A DNA stretch of 64,000 bases from Thalassospira sp. HF15 (GTDB lineage: Bacteria > Pseudomonadota > Alphaproteobacteria > Rhodospirillales > Thalassospiraceae): the NCBI RefSeq assembly GCF_011806525.1, contig NZ_JAAVKI010000004.1, forward strand, positions 62,001 through 126,000, written 5' to 3'. This document shows, piece after piece, positions 27,205 to 37,382 of this stretch (the first letter of the stretch is position 1; each line of letters begins with the position of its first letter). Position numbers and translations under genes: made by a program. The notes beneath the pieces were generated by a model, which worked only from the letters and a program-made list of their open reading frames with translations, was not told the origin of the DNA and searched no databases.

Positions 27205-28575
27205 TCAGGGAATCAAGGGTGACCATGCCGGGTCCGACCCATCCGCCGGTGTAACGATCTCTCGCTCGTTATAACCGGTAAGATCAATCGAATACAAACG
27301 ATAGCGATCCTTGGTCCCGTCCCTGGACGGGTGCTGGCGGTAGTACATCAAAACTCGACCGTTCGGCGCCCATGTGGGTCCCTCTACGAGATACCCTTCG
27401 GCCAGCAGCCTTTCTCCACTGCCGTCTGGCCGCATGACGCCGATATAATAACGACCTCCCTCAGATTTGGTGAATGCAATCAGGTCACCGCGCGGCGACC
27501 AGACCGGCGTGGCATAGCGACCACCGCCGAAACTGATACGCTGTGCACCGCCACCATCGGCATTCATCACATAAAGTTGTTGTGCCCCACTGCGGTCGGA
27601 GTTGAACGCAATGCGCGACCCGTCAGGCGAATAGGAAGGCGAAGTATCCACGGCTGGATGACGCGTCAGCTGACGTTTTTCACGCGTACGCAGGTCGAGA
27701 CCGTAAATTTCACTGTTCCCGTCGAGCGCTTGTGACATCACAACCGAGTTCCCGTCTGGCGCGAATCGGGGCGCAAAGGTCATCCCCGGAAAATCACCCA
27801 GCAATTCCAACTCGCCACTATCAATATCCAGAACATAGACGCGTGGCTTGTCGTTGAAATACGACATGTAAACCACTTCCTGTGCGGTCGGCGAGAAGCG
27901 CGGGTTCAGCACAAGGAACCGGCCATCGGACAGGAATCGGTGATTGGCACCATCCTGATCCATAATAGCCAGACGTTTGGTCCGGTTATCGGCCGGACCA
28001 CTTTCAGAAACATAGACAACGCGCGTATCGAAATAACCGGTTTCACCGGTGATACGCTTATAAATCTCATCAGCGATCTTGTGGGCAATCCGACGCCAGT
28101 TGTTGGGCTGCGTACGGTACGCAACACCCGACATCTGGGTTTCAGCCAGCACATCCCACAGGCGGAATTCAACACGCAGCAGGCCATTTGGTTCAGTCAC
28201 CACGCGACCATTGACCAACGCCTGTGCGTTGATCGCGCGCCATTCCGCGAAGTTGGGGTTCACCGCCAGGGACGCCGCACTCTGAATGAATGCCTTTTCA
28301 TCAATCGGTGAAAACAGCCCTGATCGCTCAAGATCAGCAGCGATCACCTGGGTTACGTTCTGACCGATTTCAGTTTCGGCAACGCCTTCGCCCGGAAAGC
28401 GGGTGACGGCAATTGGCATCGGTTTCAATTCACCCCGGGTAATATCAATCCGGAGTTCCGCCTTTGCTGGCGACATGAACCCGACATTCAGGCCAGCGAC
28501 AACGGCAAGGGCGCACAGTGCCGCAACACCGCCTTTTGCCCAAAATCGTTTTTTTGCGTTGGTCTTGATCGTCAT
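27205..28575 (-). CDS. tolB: Tol-Pal system beta-propeller protein TolB
   Basis: 456 residues. Long basic signal peptide ending near PAKA, an N-terminal alpha/beta domain ([15 protein letters not shown]), and a six-bladed propeller with repeated WD40-like signatures such as [20 protein letters not shown] and [14 protein letters not shown]. Periplasmic; shuttles between TolA and Pal. 41 bp downstream of tolA in the tolQRAB-pal cluster. Confidence 0.97.
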   Translation of the reverse strand: MTIKTNAKKRFWAKGGVAALCALAVVAGLNVGFMSPAKAELRIDITRGELKPMPIAVTRFPGEGVAETEIGQNVTQVIAADLERSGLFSPIDEKAFIQSAASLAVNPNFAEWRAINAQALVNGRVVTEPNGLLRVEFRLWDVLAETQMSGVAYRTQPNNWRRIAHKIADEIYKRITGETGYFDTRVVYVSESGPADNRTKRLAIMDQDGANHRFLSDGRFLVLNPRFSPTAQEVVYMSYFNDKPRVYVLDIDSGELELLGDFPGMTFAPRFAPDGNSVVMSQALDGNSEIYGLDLRTREKRQLTRHPAVDTSPSYSPDGSRIAFNSDRSGAQQLYVMNADGGGAQRISFGGGRYATPVWSPRGDLIAFTKSEGGRYYIGVMRPDGSGERLLAEGYLVEGPTWAPNGRVLMYYRQHPSRDGTKDRYRLYSIDLTGYNEREIVTPADGSDPAWSPLIP

Positions 28576-28616
28576 CCTGCCTCGCTATTTTCCACGCGTG
28601 TTCAAGAACTTGTAAG

Positions 28617-29561
28617 TTAAAGGCCCAGCATTTCACGCATGTCAAAATTGAACGTGAATGTGCGCCACATTTCGTATTTATCCAGCGGCAGTTTTAGAGG
28701 ACTGCATTGCGGATTTAGCACTGCTCGAAGGGCACTTTCCGCAATCGTACGGCGGGAAGTATCGCCCTGAATTTCGTTCAGGTTGCTGATCCGCGCCTGC
28801 CGAACGGTGCCGTCCGGGTTGGCGCTGACATGAATTTCAACCGCAAAGCTGCCAGCTTCCTTCGCCCCTGCCGGCGGGCTCCAGCATTTTTCGATCTGGC
28901 GTTTTACGGCATCAAGCTCGCTCATGGTCAGATTGGCATCAAGCCGGGTTGCGACAACCTCGCTGGCATTTTCCTGCGGTGCTTCGTCAGGTTGCGGTTC
29001 CGGCGTTGCCTCTGCGGTTTCCTTGAGCTTGCTGACATCCTTGAGAACACTCATCAGATCGCGTTTTTTCGGCTCTTCCTTTTTCGGTTCCGGCTTTTTG
29101 ACCGGTTCCGGTTTGGGTGGCGTCGGCTTGCTTGCCGGTTTTACAGCCGCAAGTTCGGTTGGCTGCGGTTCCGGCTCGGGCTCTTTTTTGACCTCGGGCG
29201 TTGGAACCGGTTCTGGCTTGGGCGCAGGTTCTGGCTTCGGCTCTGGCACGGGTTCCGGTTTTGGTTCGGGTTTCGGCTCTGGCTTGGGCTCCGGTTTAGG
29301 CTGCGGCTTCGGCTCAGGTTTTGGCTCCGGCTTCGGTTCCGGCTTAGGTTCGGGTTTCGGTGCTGGTTTTGGCTCTTCTTTCGGTTCTGGCTTGGGCAGC
29401 GCCTTGGTCGGGGCGGCAGAGAATTCATCCACCGTCACGACTTCAACCGAAATGGACTGCAAATCCAGCGGTGTTTCATCGAACAAATCGGGCAAGCCAA
29501 GCCACGCCACAAGAAACAGCGCAGCATGCAAACCAAGCGATATGAGAGCGTAACGCAGCAT
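28617..29561 (-). CDS. tolA: Energy-transducing protein TolA (TonB-like C-terminus)
   Basis: 314 residues. One N-terminal membrane helix ([18 protein letters not shown]), a long periplasmic spacer of Pro-Lys/Pro-Glu dipeptides (about residues 55-160), then a TolA/TonB-type C-terminal domain ([30 protein letters not shown]). It carries proton-motive energy from TolQR to TolB/Pal. The Pro-rich rod is like TonB rather than the Ala/Lys helix of E. coli TolA; genomic position after tolR settles the name. Confidence 0.93.
   Translation of the reverse strand: MLRYALISLGLHAALFLVAWLGLPDLFDETPLDLQSISVEVVTVDEFSAAPTKALPKPEPKEEPKPAPKPEPKPEPKPEPKPEPKPQPKPEPKPEPKPEPKPEPVPEPKPEPAPKPEPVPTPEVKKEPEPEPQPTELAAVKPASKPTPPKPEPVKKPEPKKEEPKKRDLMSVLKDVSKLKETAEATPEPQPDEAPQENASEVVATRLDANLTMSELDAVKRQIEKCWSPPAGAKEAGSFAVEIHVSANPDGTVRQARISNLNEIQGDTSRRTIAESALRAVLNPQCSPLKLPLDKYEMWRTFTFNFDMREMLGL
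29175..29400. repeat. Low-complexity repeat encoding the TolA EPKP rod
   Basis: Imperfect tandem 6/12-bp units (GGCTCNGGNTT-like on the plus strand) encode alternating Glu-Pro-Lys-Pro. Such tracts change length easily by slippage. Confidence 0.85.
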
Positions 29562-29568
29562 AATTCGA

Positions 29569-30024
29569 TTACGAACCCTTTGCGGGCAATTCGGCGATCA
29601 GGGCGACTTTGGTAAAGCCGGCATCCTTGATCAGCCCCATCACTTGCATCACACGGCCATAATCAATTGCCTTGTCGCCGCGCACGAAAATACGTGTATC
29701 GGCCTTGTTGTCGGTAATCGCCGCCAGTTTTTCCGTCAGCGTATCCTGGGCAATTTCACTATCCATGATGTAGATCGTGCCTTCGGCAGACACCGACACC
29801 ACAAGAGGTTCGTCCTGACCGGTCATCGGGGCCGCACTGGTTTCGGGCAGATCGACCTCGACACCGACTGTCATCAGCGGGGCTGCGACCATAAAGATCA
29901 CGAGCAGCACCAGCATAACGTCGACCATCGGGGTGACGTTGATGTCACTCATTGCGGCCCGCCGGTTACCCCGGCGACCGCGACGGCGTCCTCCGCCAGA
30001 TCGGGATGCGAGTTGTGCGCCCAT
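29569..30024 (-). CDS. tolR: Tol-Pal system protein TolR
   Basis: 151 residues. A Gly/Arg-rich cytoplasmic start ([14 protein letters not shown]) then [22 protein letters not shown], whose membrane Asp is the proton-carrying residue of the ExbD/TolR family, and a periplasmic domain. Works with TolQ as the proton channel driving TolA. 7 bp before tolA and 2 bp after tolQ. Confidence 0.96.
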   Translation of the reverse strand: MGAQLASRSGGGRRRGRRGNRRAAMSDINVTPMVDVMLVLLVIFMVAAPLMTVGVEVDLPETSAAPMTGQDEPLVVSVSAEGTIYIMDSEIAQDTLTEKLAAITDNKADTRIFVRGDKAIDYGRVMQVMGLIKDAGFTKVALIAELPAKGS

Positions 30025-30026
30025 GA

Positions 30027-30758
30027 TCAGTCTCTCGTGTCGTCAAGTTGGCGCGAAAGGATCGAGGAGAACTCGTCCACGAAGGCTTCAAGGCGGTTGC
30101 TGTAGCGGTTCAGATCACTGGAAATCTTGTTATAGGCAACCACGGCCGGAATGGCGGCAACAAGGCCCATCGCGGTTGCAAAAAGCGCTTCCGCAATACC
30201 CGGTGCGACGACCGCAAGCGAAGTATTCTTGGATGCGGCAATCGACTGGAACGACACCATGATGCCCCAGACAGTCCCGAACAGACCAACGAACGGCGCG
30301 GTTGAACCAACCGATGCCAGGAAGGTCATATACCGTTCGACGCGATCCATTTCGCGACCAAGGGTGATTTCCATGGATTTCTCAAGGCGCTGCTGAAGGC
30401 GGGCCCGCATGGTATCGCCATGGACACCCTTTGCGTTCGAACGGCGCCATTCGCGCATGGCCGATACAAAAATAGCCGACATCGGATCGCGCGGTTGATC
30501 GGCAATGCGATCATAGAGGTCCTCAAGTGATCCGCCCGACCAGAAGGCTTCTTCGAAAGTGTGTGCCTGAGCGCGCAGTTTGCGCAGCCGCAGGATTTTT
30601 TCGATGACAATCGCCCATACCCAGACAGAAGCCAGCAAAAGCCCGATCATCACTGTTTTGACGACCAGCCCAGCCTGCATGAATAGCCCCCACAGAGACA
30701 TGTCATGCGCCATGACCGACTGCCCCAGCGTTACCGCGTCGACCACTTGATTTTCCAT
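30027..30758 (-). CDS. tolQ: Tol-Pal system proton channel TolQ
   Basis: 243 residues with three membrane helices: one near residues 30-50 (VKTVMIGLLLASVWVWAIV) and two in the MotA/TolQ/ExbB core (FLASVGSTAPFVGLFGTVWG, LFATAMGLVAAIPAVVAYN). Inner-membrane pentamer around TolR. Directly follows ybgC by 7 bp. Confidence 0.97.
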   Translation of the reverse strand: MENQVVDAVTLGQSVMAHDMSLWGLFMQAGLVVKTVMIGLLLASVWVWAIVIEKILRLRKLRAQAHTFEEAFWSGGSLEDLYDRIADQPRDPMSAIFVSAMREWRRSNAKGVHGDTMRARLQQRLEKSMEITLGREMDRVERYMTFLASVGSTAPFVGLFGTVWGIMVSFQSIAASKNTSLAVVAPGIAEALFATAMGLVAAIPAVVAYNKISSDLNRYSNRLEAFVDEFSSILSRQLDDTRD

Positions 30759-30765
30759 ATTCCCG

Positions 30766-31227
30766 TCAGTCCTTGTTCACATCAAGACATCGATTAAATA
30801 CTGTTCTTAGTTCATCGGGCAGACGTTGTGCCCGAAGTTCTTCCAACGACATGCAAGCGAGATATATCTCGATCACCACCAAGTCTTCGCCATCACGCAT
30901 AACCTTTTGTTCAAAACCAAGCGATGCGCCCCCAAGCTTTATCATCCGGGTTTCGACCGTAAGACAGTCTTCCAAAAGTGCTGGACGTCGAAAGTCGAGC
31001 GTACAGTGTCGAACGGCTATGGCAACTTTGTGGCGTTCTGCAATTATTCGATTGGTAAAGCCCAACAGGTTAAGCATCGCTGAACGTGCCCGTTCGGCGA
31101 ACGCCAAATAGTTCGCGTGATAGACGACGCCGCCTGCATCGGTATCTTCGTAATAGACAATAAGCGGATAGATATGCCGCTTGCCTTCGAAGCGGCCCAC
31201 AAGGGCGTCATGATCATTTTGAGACAT
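30766..31227 (-). CDS. ybgC: YbgC/4HBT-family acyl-CoA thioesterase
   Basis: 153 residues, hot-dog fold. The active-site signature YYEDTDAGGVVYHANYLAFAERAR carries the catalytic Asp. Hydrolyses acyl-CoA or acyl-ACP thioesters; the conserved link to tol genes suggests a role in phospholipid handling at the envelope. Its ATG overlaps the ruvB stop by one base (TGATG), so translation is coupled to the ruv genes. Confidence 0.95.
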   Translation of the reverse strand: MSQNDHDALVGRFEGKRHIYPLIVYYEDTDAGGVVYHANYLAFAERARSAMLNLLGFTNRIIAERHKVAIAVRHCTLDFRRPALLEDCLTVETRMIKLGGASLGFEQKVMRDGEDLVVIEIYLACMSLEELRAQRLPDELRTVFNRCLDVNKD

Positions 31228-32288
31228 CAGGAATCGTCCCCCGTCTGTCCGTCAAACAGATCGGAAAGCGGCATACCGCCAGCTTCGCGTGGCGGGGTCA
31301 GACCAAGGTGCTTAAAGCCCTTAACGCCAAGCATACGGCCACGCGGGGTGCGTTGGATCAGGCCTTGCTGCAGCAAATAGGGCTCGATCACGTCTTCGAT
31401 GGTATCGCGTTCTTCAGAAAGGGCTGCTGCCAGCGTATCGACACCGACCGGGCCACCGCCATAGTTGCTGGCAATACAATTAAGGTATCGTCTGTCCTGA
31501 CTATCCAGACCAAGGTTGTCGACCTCCAGCCGCGTCAGGGCTGCGTCTGCAATAAATTTATCAACCGGCGATTTTTCTGCGACAGCAGCGAAATCGCGAA
31601 CACGGCGGAGCAAGCGACCGGCAATACGCGGGGTCCCGCGTGAGCGACGGGCAATTTCCATTGCCCCTTCTTCGGTCATGTCGAAATTCAAAAGCCGTGC
31701 ACCACGTGCAACGATGCTGACCAGTTCTTCAGGCTCATAGAACCGCAGACGCAGCGGAATACCGAAACGATCCCGCAGCGGCGTGGTCAGAAGGCCCGAA
31801 CGTGTTGTGGCCCCCACAAGCGTAAAGGGCGGCAGGTCAATACGTACGGAACGCGCAGCCGGTCCTTCGCCAATGATCAAATCAAGCTGGAAGTCTTCCA
31901 TCGCCGGATAGAGGATTTCCTCGACCGCCGGGTTGAGGCGATGGATTTCATCAATAAACAGAACGTCACGCGGCTGCAGGTTGGTCAGAAGGGCCGCAAG
32001 ATCACCGGCCTTGGCAATCACCGGACCGGATGTCGCGCGAAAGCCGACACCAAGTTCACTGGCAACGATTTGCGAAAGCGTGGTTTTCCCCAAGCCCGGG
32101 GGCCCAAAGAACAGGACATGGTCCATGGCTTCTTCACGCGCACTGGCGGCCTTGATGAAGACATCAAGGTTCTCACGGACTTCTTTCTGACCGGTAAAAT
32201 CATCAAGCCGACGGGGACGCAGCGATCCATCCTGATGGTCTTCTTCGCGACGCTCACCACTGAGCAGGCGGTCTTCTTCTTCGCTCAC
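31227..32288 (-). CDS. ruvB: Holliday junction branch migration helicase RuvB
   Basis: 353 residues. AAA+ ATPase motor that moves Holliday junctions with RuvA. Opening [19 protein letters not shown], Walker [14 protein letters not shown], Walker [10 protein letters not shown], sensor region [17 protein letters not shown], and a C-terminal winged helix with [12 protein letters not shown]. Overlaps ruvA by 4 bp and ybgC by 1 bp. Confidence 0.98.
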   Translation of the reverse strand: MSEEEDRLLSGERREEDHQDGSLRPRRLDDFTGQKEVRENLDVFIKAASAREEAMDHVLFFGPPGLGKTTLSQIVASELGVGFRATSGPVIAKAGDLAALLTNLQPRDVLFIDEIHRLNPAVEEILYPAMEDFQLDLIIGEGPAARSVRIDLPPFTLVGATTRSGLLTTPLRDRFGIPLRLRFYEPEELVSIVARGARLLNFDMTEEGAMEIARRSRGTPRIAGRLLRRVRDFAAVAEKSPVDKFIADAALTRLEVDNLGLDSQDRRYLNCIASNYGGGPVGVDTLAAALSEERDTIEDVIEPYLLQQGLIQRTPRGRMLGVKGFKHLGLTPPREAGGMPLSDLFDGQTGDDS

Positions 32289-32989
32289 GCGCTAAGCTCC
32301 TTCAGTCCCAGACGGATCAGGGTATCAATCGATTTGTCGTCGCCTGCCTGCTGGGCGGCCTTGCCCACCGCACCAAAGGCCTCTGAGCGGCCATAACCAA
32401 GATTAACCAGTGCTGAAACCGCGTCTGCCAAAACGACACTATCATCCACAACGGGGGCACTCGCAGCTGTGTCGGTGCTCACATCCTTGGCGGGTTTGGT
32501 CGATTTCCTGGATTTTGCAGCAGGTTTTTCAGGTTCTTCAGCCGGGCTTGCCGGCGCTGCGGGGGCTGCCACCGGACCAAGGTTGAGTTTCGCGGCCTTG
32601 TCTTTGAGTTCGCCCACAATGCGGGTTGCGACCTTGGGACCGATTCCCGGTGCGCGGCAAAGTGCCGTGGTATCCTGGGCTGCCAGGGCACGCAAAAGAT
32701 CGGTCGGGGTCAGAACAGACAACAACGCCAGCGCCACTTTCGCCCCGACACCCTGAACGGTGGTGAGCAGCGCAAACCATTGCTTTTCGGCGTTATCGGC
32801 AAAGCCATAGAGATGAATGTGATCTTCACGGACATGGGTTTCGATCATCAGGCCAGCGTCCCCGCCCTTGGGCGGCAGCATGGAAAGAGTGCGGCGCGAT
32901 GCAAAGACCAGATAGCCGACACCGTTCACATCAAGGATGACGCTGTCTTCGCCGATGAAATCCACAACTCCGCGCAGTTTGGCGATCAC
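32285..32989 (-). CDS. ruvA: Holliday junction DNA-binding protein RuvA
   Basis: 234 residues, about 30 longer than E. coli RuvA. Domain I OB fold ([20 protein letters not shown]), tandem helix-hairpin-helix ([34 protein letters not shown]), and domain III ([14 protein letters not shown]). The extra length is an Ala/Pro/Lys-rich linker near residues 140-185 between domains II and III. Start overlaps ruvC by 4 bp. Confidence 0.97.
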   Translation of the reverse strand: MIAKLRGVVDFIGEDSVILDVNGVGYLVFASRRTLSMLPPKGGDAGLMIETHVREDHIHLYGFADNAEKQWFALLTTVQGVGAKVALALLSVLTPTDLLRALAAQDTTALCRAPGIGPKVATRIVGELKDKAAKLNLGPVAAPAAPASPAEEPEKPAAKSRKSTKPAKDVSTDTAASAPVVDDSVVLADAVSALVNLGYGRSEAFGAVGKAAQQAGDDKSIDTLIRLGLKELSA

Positions 32990-33516
32990 CTGTATTTTCT
33001 CCCGTTTCGTGTTGGGTTCGCTGCCATGCTTTTGGCCAGCGACCGATTTCCGGCATGTTGTGCGTGGCAGATGGCGACCGCAAGGGCGTCTGCGGCATCC
33101 GGCCCAGCAATGTCACATCCCGGCAGCAGGGTTGAAACCATCATTTCGACCTGCTGCTTGGCAGCATGACCGGCCCCTACCACAGTCTTTTTGACGGCAT
33201 TGGGTGTATATTCCGTTACCGGGATGCCATTGCGCGCAGGTGCAAGCAGTGCCACGCCACGTGCCTGCCCCAGTTTCAACGTGGAAACCGGGTTTTTGTT
33301 CACAAAGGTTTCCTCGACCGCGGCTTCGTCCGGTGTCCAGACCTTGATGACTTCGATCAGGCCGGTATGAAGCTGATCAAGCCGTTCGGCAAGGGTCAGT
33401 GATTGTGTTGACGTCACCACACCATTGGCAACATGGCGCATACGGTTATTGTCGAGGTCAATGACGCCCCAACCGGTTCTTTGTAGACCGGGATCAATCC
33501 CGAGCACTCTGACCAC
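32986..33516 (-). CDS. ruvC: Holliday junction resolvase RuvC
   Basis: 176 residues. RNase H-fold nuclease that cuts junctions symmetrically. Catalytic acids are in [23 protein letters not shown] and [14 protein letters not shown]. The best start is the GTG at 33516 ([10 protein letters not shown]), with GGGGG 6-10 nt upstream; a TTG at 33528 is also in frame but lies on the ribosome site. First of the ruvCAB-ybgC-tol run. Confidence 0.96.
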   Translation of the reverse strand: MVRVLGIDPGLQRTGWGVIDLDNNRMRHVANGVVTSTQSLTLAERLDQLHTGLIEVIKVWTPDEAAVEETFVNKNPVSTLKLGQARGVALLAPARNGIPVTEYTPNAVKKTVVGAGHAAKQQVEMMVSTLLPGCDIAGPDAADALAVAICHAQHAGNRSLAKSMAANPTRNGRKYR

Positions 33517-33546
33517 TACATCCCCCAAAGAAAACCGGGTTCAAGA

Positions 33547-33590
33547 TACAAAACACCCGCCATTCAAAAGCGAAAGGCGGGTGTTGGCAA
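33547..33590 (-). terminator. Intrinsic terminator downstream of yebC
   Basis: AACACCCGCC (33552-33561) and GGCGGGTGTT (33576-33585) form a 10-bp stem with a 14-nt loop; on the minus strand it is followed by TTTTGT. It ends the yebC message before ruvC. Confidence 0.8.
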
Positions 33591-33597
33591 ATGTTAA

Positions 33598-34344
33598 TTA
33601 GTTGTCGAGGCCAGCGACGATTTCGTCGGTCCAGTTGACGTTGGTCCAGACGTTCTGAACGTCGTCGTTATCTTCGAGCACATCAACAAGCTTCATGATG
33701 CTTTGTGCCTGATCAACCGTAATGTCAGCTTCGGTGGTGGCACGGAATACCATTTTGGCGCTTTCCGGGTCGCCGAACTTTTCGGTCAGGGCTTCGCGTA
33801 CGGTGTTGAGGTCTTCGATTTCGGTATCGATGATGTGGTTTTCATCATCAGATTCCGCATTGGCCGCACCGGCTTCGAGGGCTGCTTCGAAGATTTCATC
33901 GGCATCAGCCTTGTCTGCCGGATAGACGATTTCGCCCAGACGGTTGAACATGAAACCGACCGAACCGGTTTCACCAAGGTTGCCGCCGTGTTTGGTGAAG
34001 GCTGCGCGGACTTCGGATGCCGTACGGTTCCGGTTGTCGGTCAGGGCTTCGACAATGACTGCGACACCCGCAGTGCCATAGCCCTCGTAACGGACTTCTT
34101 CGTAGTTGTCGCCCTCGCCGGCACCGGTCGCCTTCTTGATGGCGCGGTCGATGTTGTCCTTGGGCATGTTCTGCGCACGAGCAGCAGAGATTGCGGCGCG
34201 CAGACGCGGGTTGCTGTCGATATCGTCGCTGATTTTCGCCGCAACGGTGATTTCGCGCGCGAGCTTGGTGAAGATCTTGGCGCGCTTTTTATCCTGCGCA
34301 CCTTTGCGGTGCATAATGTTCTTAAATTGGGAATGGCCGGCCAT
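33598..34344 (-). CDS. yebC: YebC/PmpR-family protein (translation or transcription regulator)
   Basis: 248 residues, family standard. Signature start [20 protein letters not shown], then [21 protein letters not shown] and [24 protein letters not shown]. Family members bind DNA or the ribosome; recent work links them to relief of polyproline stalling, which may be relevant given the Pro-rich TolA and the efp gene in this window. Lies upstream of ruvC as in many proteobacteria. Confidence 0.96.
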   Translation of the reverse strand: MAGHSQFKNIMHRKGAQDKKRAKIFTKLAREITVAAKISDDIDSNPRLRAAISAARAQNMPKDNIDRAIKKATGAGEGDNYEEVRYEGYGTAGVAVIVEALTDNRNRTASEVRAAFTKHGGNLGETGSVGFMFNRLGEIVYPADKADADEIFEAALEAGAANAESDDENHIIDTEIEDLNTVREALTEKFGDPESAKMVFRATTEADITVDQAQSIMKLVDVLEDNDDVQNVWTNVNWTDEIVAGLDN

Positions 34345-34830
34345 AACCTAAAACCTGTCGTCATTGAATTCGAAGTGGAACGGTATCGGGTGACACCATG
34401 CCGGTCATACGGGCGTTCCCTGACAGACCAGCCCGTCCGGGCATATGCAGGGTGAGCATTCACTTCTGCGACATACGCGAACGAAAATTTCGACCGCTCC
34501 TATATCCTGTTTACCCTGCAAGGTCCAGCCATGCTTGGCAGGAAGCGCAAAAATCGGCGGAAATAGCGCGATTGCAAGAGAACAATTCAGTTCTCGTTTT
34601 CGAATCCTATCCGGGGATAGTCACATCCTATACGCGGATAGGTCTTGCAGAGCTGATGATATTCTTTCATTAATATTTCCTAGAGTAGATATTAAACTAA
34701 AGAAGAATACTCTCAGGGGTCCAAACTGACGCCACCCAAACAGGAATTCACATGATCCTGTGGCGCCAGAAACAACCCGGCTGGACGAAGAAGCCATACG
34801 GGAACAGCAAGGAAACAAAGGTTAGATAGA
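34345..34830. promoter_or_regulatory. Regulatory region between yebC and first chemoreceptor, rich in inverted repeats
   Basis: No gene seen in 486 bases. It contains GAGAAC-N6-GTTCTC (34578-34595), two copies of a 17-bp near-palindrome ATCCTAT-NCGNG-GATAG (34604-34620 and 34625-34641) whose starts are 21 bp apart, and TTAATAT-N12-ATATTAA (34670-34695). The tandem copies on one DNA face suggest cooperative binding by a dimeric repressor or activator. Confidence 0.5.
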
Positions 34831-37005
34831 ATGGGAACTAAATTTGGGGTCCAAAGCAAACTATTGATTTCGTTTGCTGTGGTAGGCTTGATGGCAGTGA
34901 TTTCGGCAATCGTCGGCGCTGTGTCCTTCAACCAGTTCGGAAACGCGCTTCGCACGATTACCGAAGAAAAGCTTCCTCCGATTGCTGCGGCACAGGCTCT
35001 TGCCACCGGCAGCGCTGAAATTGTCGCAATCGCCCCGCGCATTGTGGCTGCGGCCAATCCGGAAGAAGAGACCGCGATCAATGACGAGCTTGCAGTTCGT
35101 CTTGATGAACTCTCCGGGCACATCGCAGAGATCGAGGCAACCGGCTTCATGCCTGCTGTGATCGCGAGCATCAATGACAACCGCTTGCTGCTCGAGGACA
35201 ACCTCAAACAGCTGCATGATGTTACGCAGGAACGTTTCCAGATCAGCAATGAAAAGGCTGACAAGCTGAGCGAGTTCCAGAATCTGGCGAAGCGTTACGG
35301 CGACACACTGAAGCCGGTTCTGTCCTATACCCAGAATGACATCGCGCAGGGCAGCGAATACGCGGCTTCATTCAGTGATGACCCGTCAAAGAAATTCAGC
35401 GCGGACAAGGAAGAGATCATCGAGACCTTCCAGAAGTTCGCAACCGCGATTGAAACCCGTACCCCGGTCCTTGATATCGAACGTGCAGGTGCGACCGCAT
35501 CAAACATGATCATCGCCAGCACGACGGAAACCCAGGCCGTACGCCTGTCGATCATTCCGGTGCGTATTCGCGGGACCTATTCTGACGCACTGAGCAAGCT
35601 CGATACCCTCGACAATGAACGCCTGAAGGCCTTTTACGTCGATCTGATCGACAAGATGCAGAAGCTTTCGGTTGGCGATGGCAGCCTGCCCGACCTGCGC
35701 AAACGCGAACTTGAGGCGACCGAGAAAAGCCAGGCACTGGTTGTGCAGAGTGGCGAATATGCCAACGCGATGCGCAACAGCGTTTCGGAACTGGTTGCTG
35801 GCCTGAATGCCGAAGTTGATCAGGCCGCTGCGCAAGCGTCCGTCGTCGAAAAACAAAGCCTGACCGCCCTCACCGTCGTTGCGGCGATTGGTGTTGTGAT
35901 TTCGCTTCTGATTTATGTCCTGTATGTCCGTGGCAACGTTCTGCGCCGTCTTGGTCTGTTGCAGAAAACCATGGTTCAACTTGCCGATGGCAATCTTGAA
36001 GTTGCGGTTCCGGCCAAGGGCAATGACGAAATCAGTGCCATGGGCCGTGCGGTTGAAGTCTTCAAGAAGAATGCCCTTAAAGTTCAGGACATGCAGGCCG
36101 AAGAAGAGCGGCTCAACCATGAACGCAATGAAGCGCTTCGTGATGAACTTCTTGCTCTGGCCGATACACTTCAGAACGAAGTTGAAAGTGCCGTGAATGA
36201 AATCGCAGCACTTGGCGATCAGCTTCAGGGTGTTTCGGGTCAGATGACGTCGAGCGCGGAACTGGTTTCCGGGCAGACCGAAGACGTCGCAAGTTCTGCA
36301 CAGGAAGCCACCGGCAATGTTGAAACGGTTGCAGCTGCGACCGAACAGCTGTCGGCATCGAATGCGGAAATCAACCGCCAGATGGCGGAATCGACCCGCA
36401 TTTCCAGCGAAGCATCCAGCCGTGCACAGGAAACCAACGAACTGGTTCACAGCCTGTCGCAGTCTGCAGACCGCATTGGCGAAGTGATCGCGTTGATCAC
36501 CGACATTGCCGAACAGACCAACCTGCTTGCCCTTAACGCGACCATCGAGGCCGCACGTGCCGGTGACGCCGGCAAGGGCTTTGCGGTTGTGGCCGCCGAG
36601 GTCAAAAACCTTGCCAACCAGACTGAAAAAGCCACCGAGGAAATTTCAGGTCAGATTTCCGGCATTCAGAAAGCCACTGGTGAGTCTGTCAACGCAATCG
36701 GCGACATTGGCCGCATCATTGAAAACATCAATGAAATTGCGACCACCATCTCGGCTGCGGTTGAGGAACAGGGTGCAGCAACCGATGAGATCACGCGCAA
36801 CGTGCGTGGTGCGGCAGATCGTACCCGTTCGGTGTCCTCGTCGATTACCGAAGTTGCCAATGAAACCAGCAAGACCGGCGAACTTTCCGGTCAGGTTCTG
36901 GCAACCGCGCAGGATGCGTCGGAGAAGGTTGAGAACCTGCGTTCGCGGATCAACGGCATCCTCGATGATCTGCGTAAACAGGCGCATGACCGCGCAGCTT
37001 CCTGA
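34831..37005 (+). CDS. Methyl-accepting chemotaxis protein, copy 1
   Basis: 724 residues. First membrane helix at about residues 11-33, a long helical periplasmic sensor (34-345), second helix near 347-365, HAMP ([20 protein letters not shown]), then the signalling hairpin with tip [20 protein letters not shown] and [19 protein letters not shown]. The sensor class is not recognised. No C-terminal CheR/CheB tether; the tail ends [15 protein letters not shown] lies before the ATG. Paralog of the next gene, over 70% alike in the signalling half, including DNA-level similarity. Confidence 0.95.
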   Translation: MGTKFGVQSKLLISFAVVGLMAVISAIVGAVSFNQFGNALRTITEEKLPPIAAAQALATGSAEIVAIAPRIVAAANPEEETAINDELAVRLDELSGHIAEIEATGFMPAVIASINDNRLLLEDNLKQLHDVTQERFQISNEKADKLSEFQNLAKRYGDTLKPVLSYTQNDIAQGSEYAASFSDDPSKKFSADKEEIIETFQKFATAIETRTPVLDIERAGATASNMIIASTTETQAVRLSIIPVRIRGTYSDALSKLDTLDNERLKAFYVDLIDKMQKLSVGDGSLPDLRKRELEATEKSQALVVQSGEYANAMRNSVSELVAGLNAEVDQAAAQASVVEKQSLTALTVVAAIGVVISLLIYVLYVRGNVLRRLGLLQKTMVQLADGNLEVAVPAKGNDEISAMGRAVEVFKKNALKVQDMQAEEERLNHERNEALRDELLALADTLQNEVESAVNEIAALGDQLQGVSGQMTSSAELVSGQTEDVASSAQEATGNVETVAAATEQLSASNAEINRQMAESTRISSEASSRAQETNELVHSLSQSADRIGEVIALITDIAEQTNLLALNATIEAARAGDAGKGFAVVAAEVKNLANQTEKATEEISGQISGIQKATGESVNAIGDIGRIIENINEIATTISAAVEEQGAATDEITRNVRGAADRTRSVSSSITEVANETSKTGELSGQVLATAQDASEKVENLRSRINGILDDLRKQAHDRAAS

Positions 37006-37026
37006 TACGCACACAAACATGATGAC

Positions 37027-37055
37027 AAAAGGCCCGCCATCGGCGGGCCTTTTTT
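37027..37055 (+). terminator. Terminator of chemoreceptor copy 1
   Basis: AAAAGGCCCGCC (37027-37038), 3-nt loop, GGCGGGCC plus T-run (37042-37055). Nearly the same sequence follows copy 2. Confidence 0.92.
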
Positions 37056-37382
37056 GTTGGAATGAGATATTGAAAAGCTCGGCTGGCAGCCCGAAATATT
37101 GCTCACACGCAATTACAAATGACCACAATTCAACGCCTGAATATATACAGGCGTACAGGTTGGCCGGAAAACCCATGATCGCGGCGTGGTTACTATGTTA
37201 TAGCTGACCCCAACGATAATAAATCAGGCCCCACTTTTTTTCCCGTAAACCTGTTCGGGGCAGGTAGCGGGCATCCCCAAAATGTGGCTTGGCAGGGAAC
37301 GAACGTTCGAACGACGTACATACATGCGTCGGCACGAAGCTGTGTTGACGCTTGTCTCTTTGGTCTATGGGGTATCTTGAAT
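37056..37382. promoter_or_regulatory. Intergenic region between the two chemoreceptors
   Basis: No gene seen. Contains a perfect inverted repeat ACGCCTG-N8-CAGGCGT (37133-37154), a 10-bp palindrome CGAACGTTCG (37300-37309), and a TTGACG hexamer (37345-37350) about 33 bp before the chosen start of copy 2 that could be a -35 element. The long frame from 37284 crosses this without a ribosome site. Confidence 0.45.

Noticed and set aside
29175-29400. CRISPR-like or satellite repeat
   Set aside because: The repeats are short, imperfect and in frame with the Pro-rich rod of TolA.
28830-29615. 261-codon plus-strand frame opposite tolA
   Set aside because: Its Phe/Arg/Leu-rich repeats mirror the EPKP coding repeat on the other strand.
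1428-37309. Shared regulator for GGAACATTCGTTCC (1428) and GGGAACGAACGTTCG (37296)
   Set aside because: The similarity is limited to short GAAC/GTTC words that recur by chance; the symmetry centres differ.
37284-37382. Extended N-terminus of chemoreceptor copy 2
   Set aside because: It has no ribosome site, two cysteines unlike a receptor lead, and the likely promoter lies inside it.
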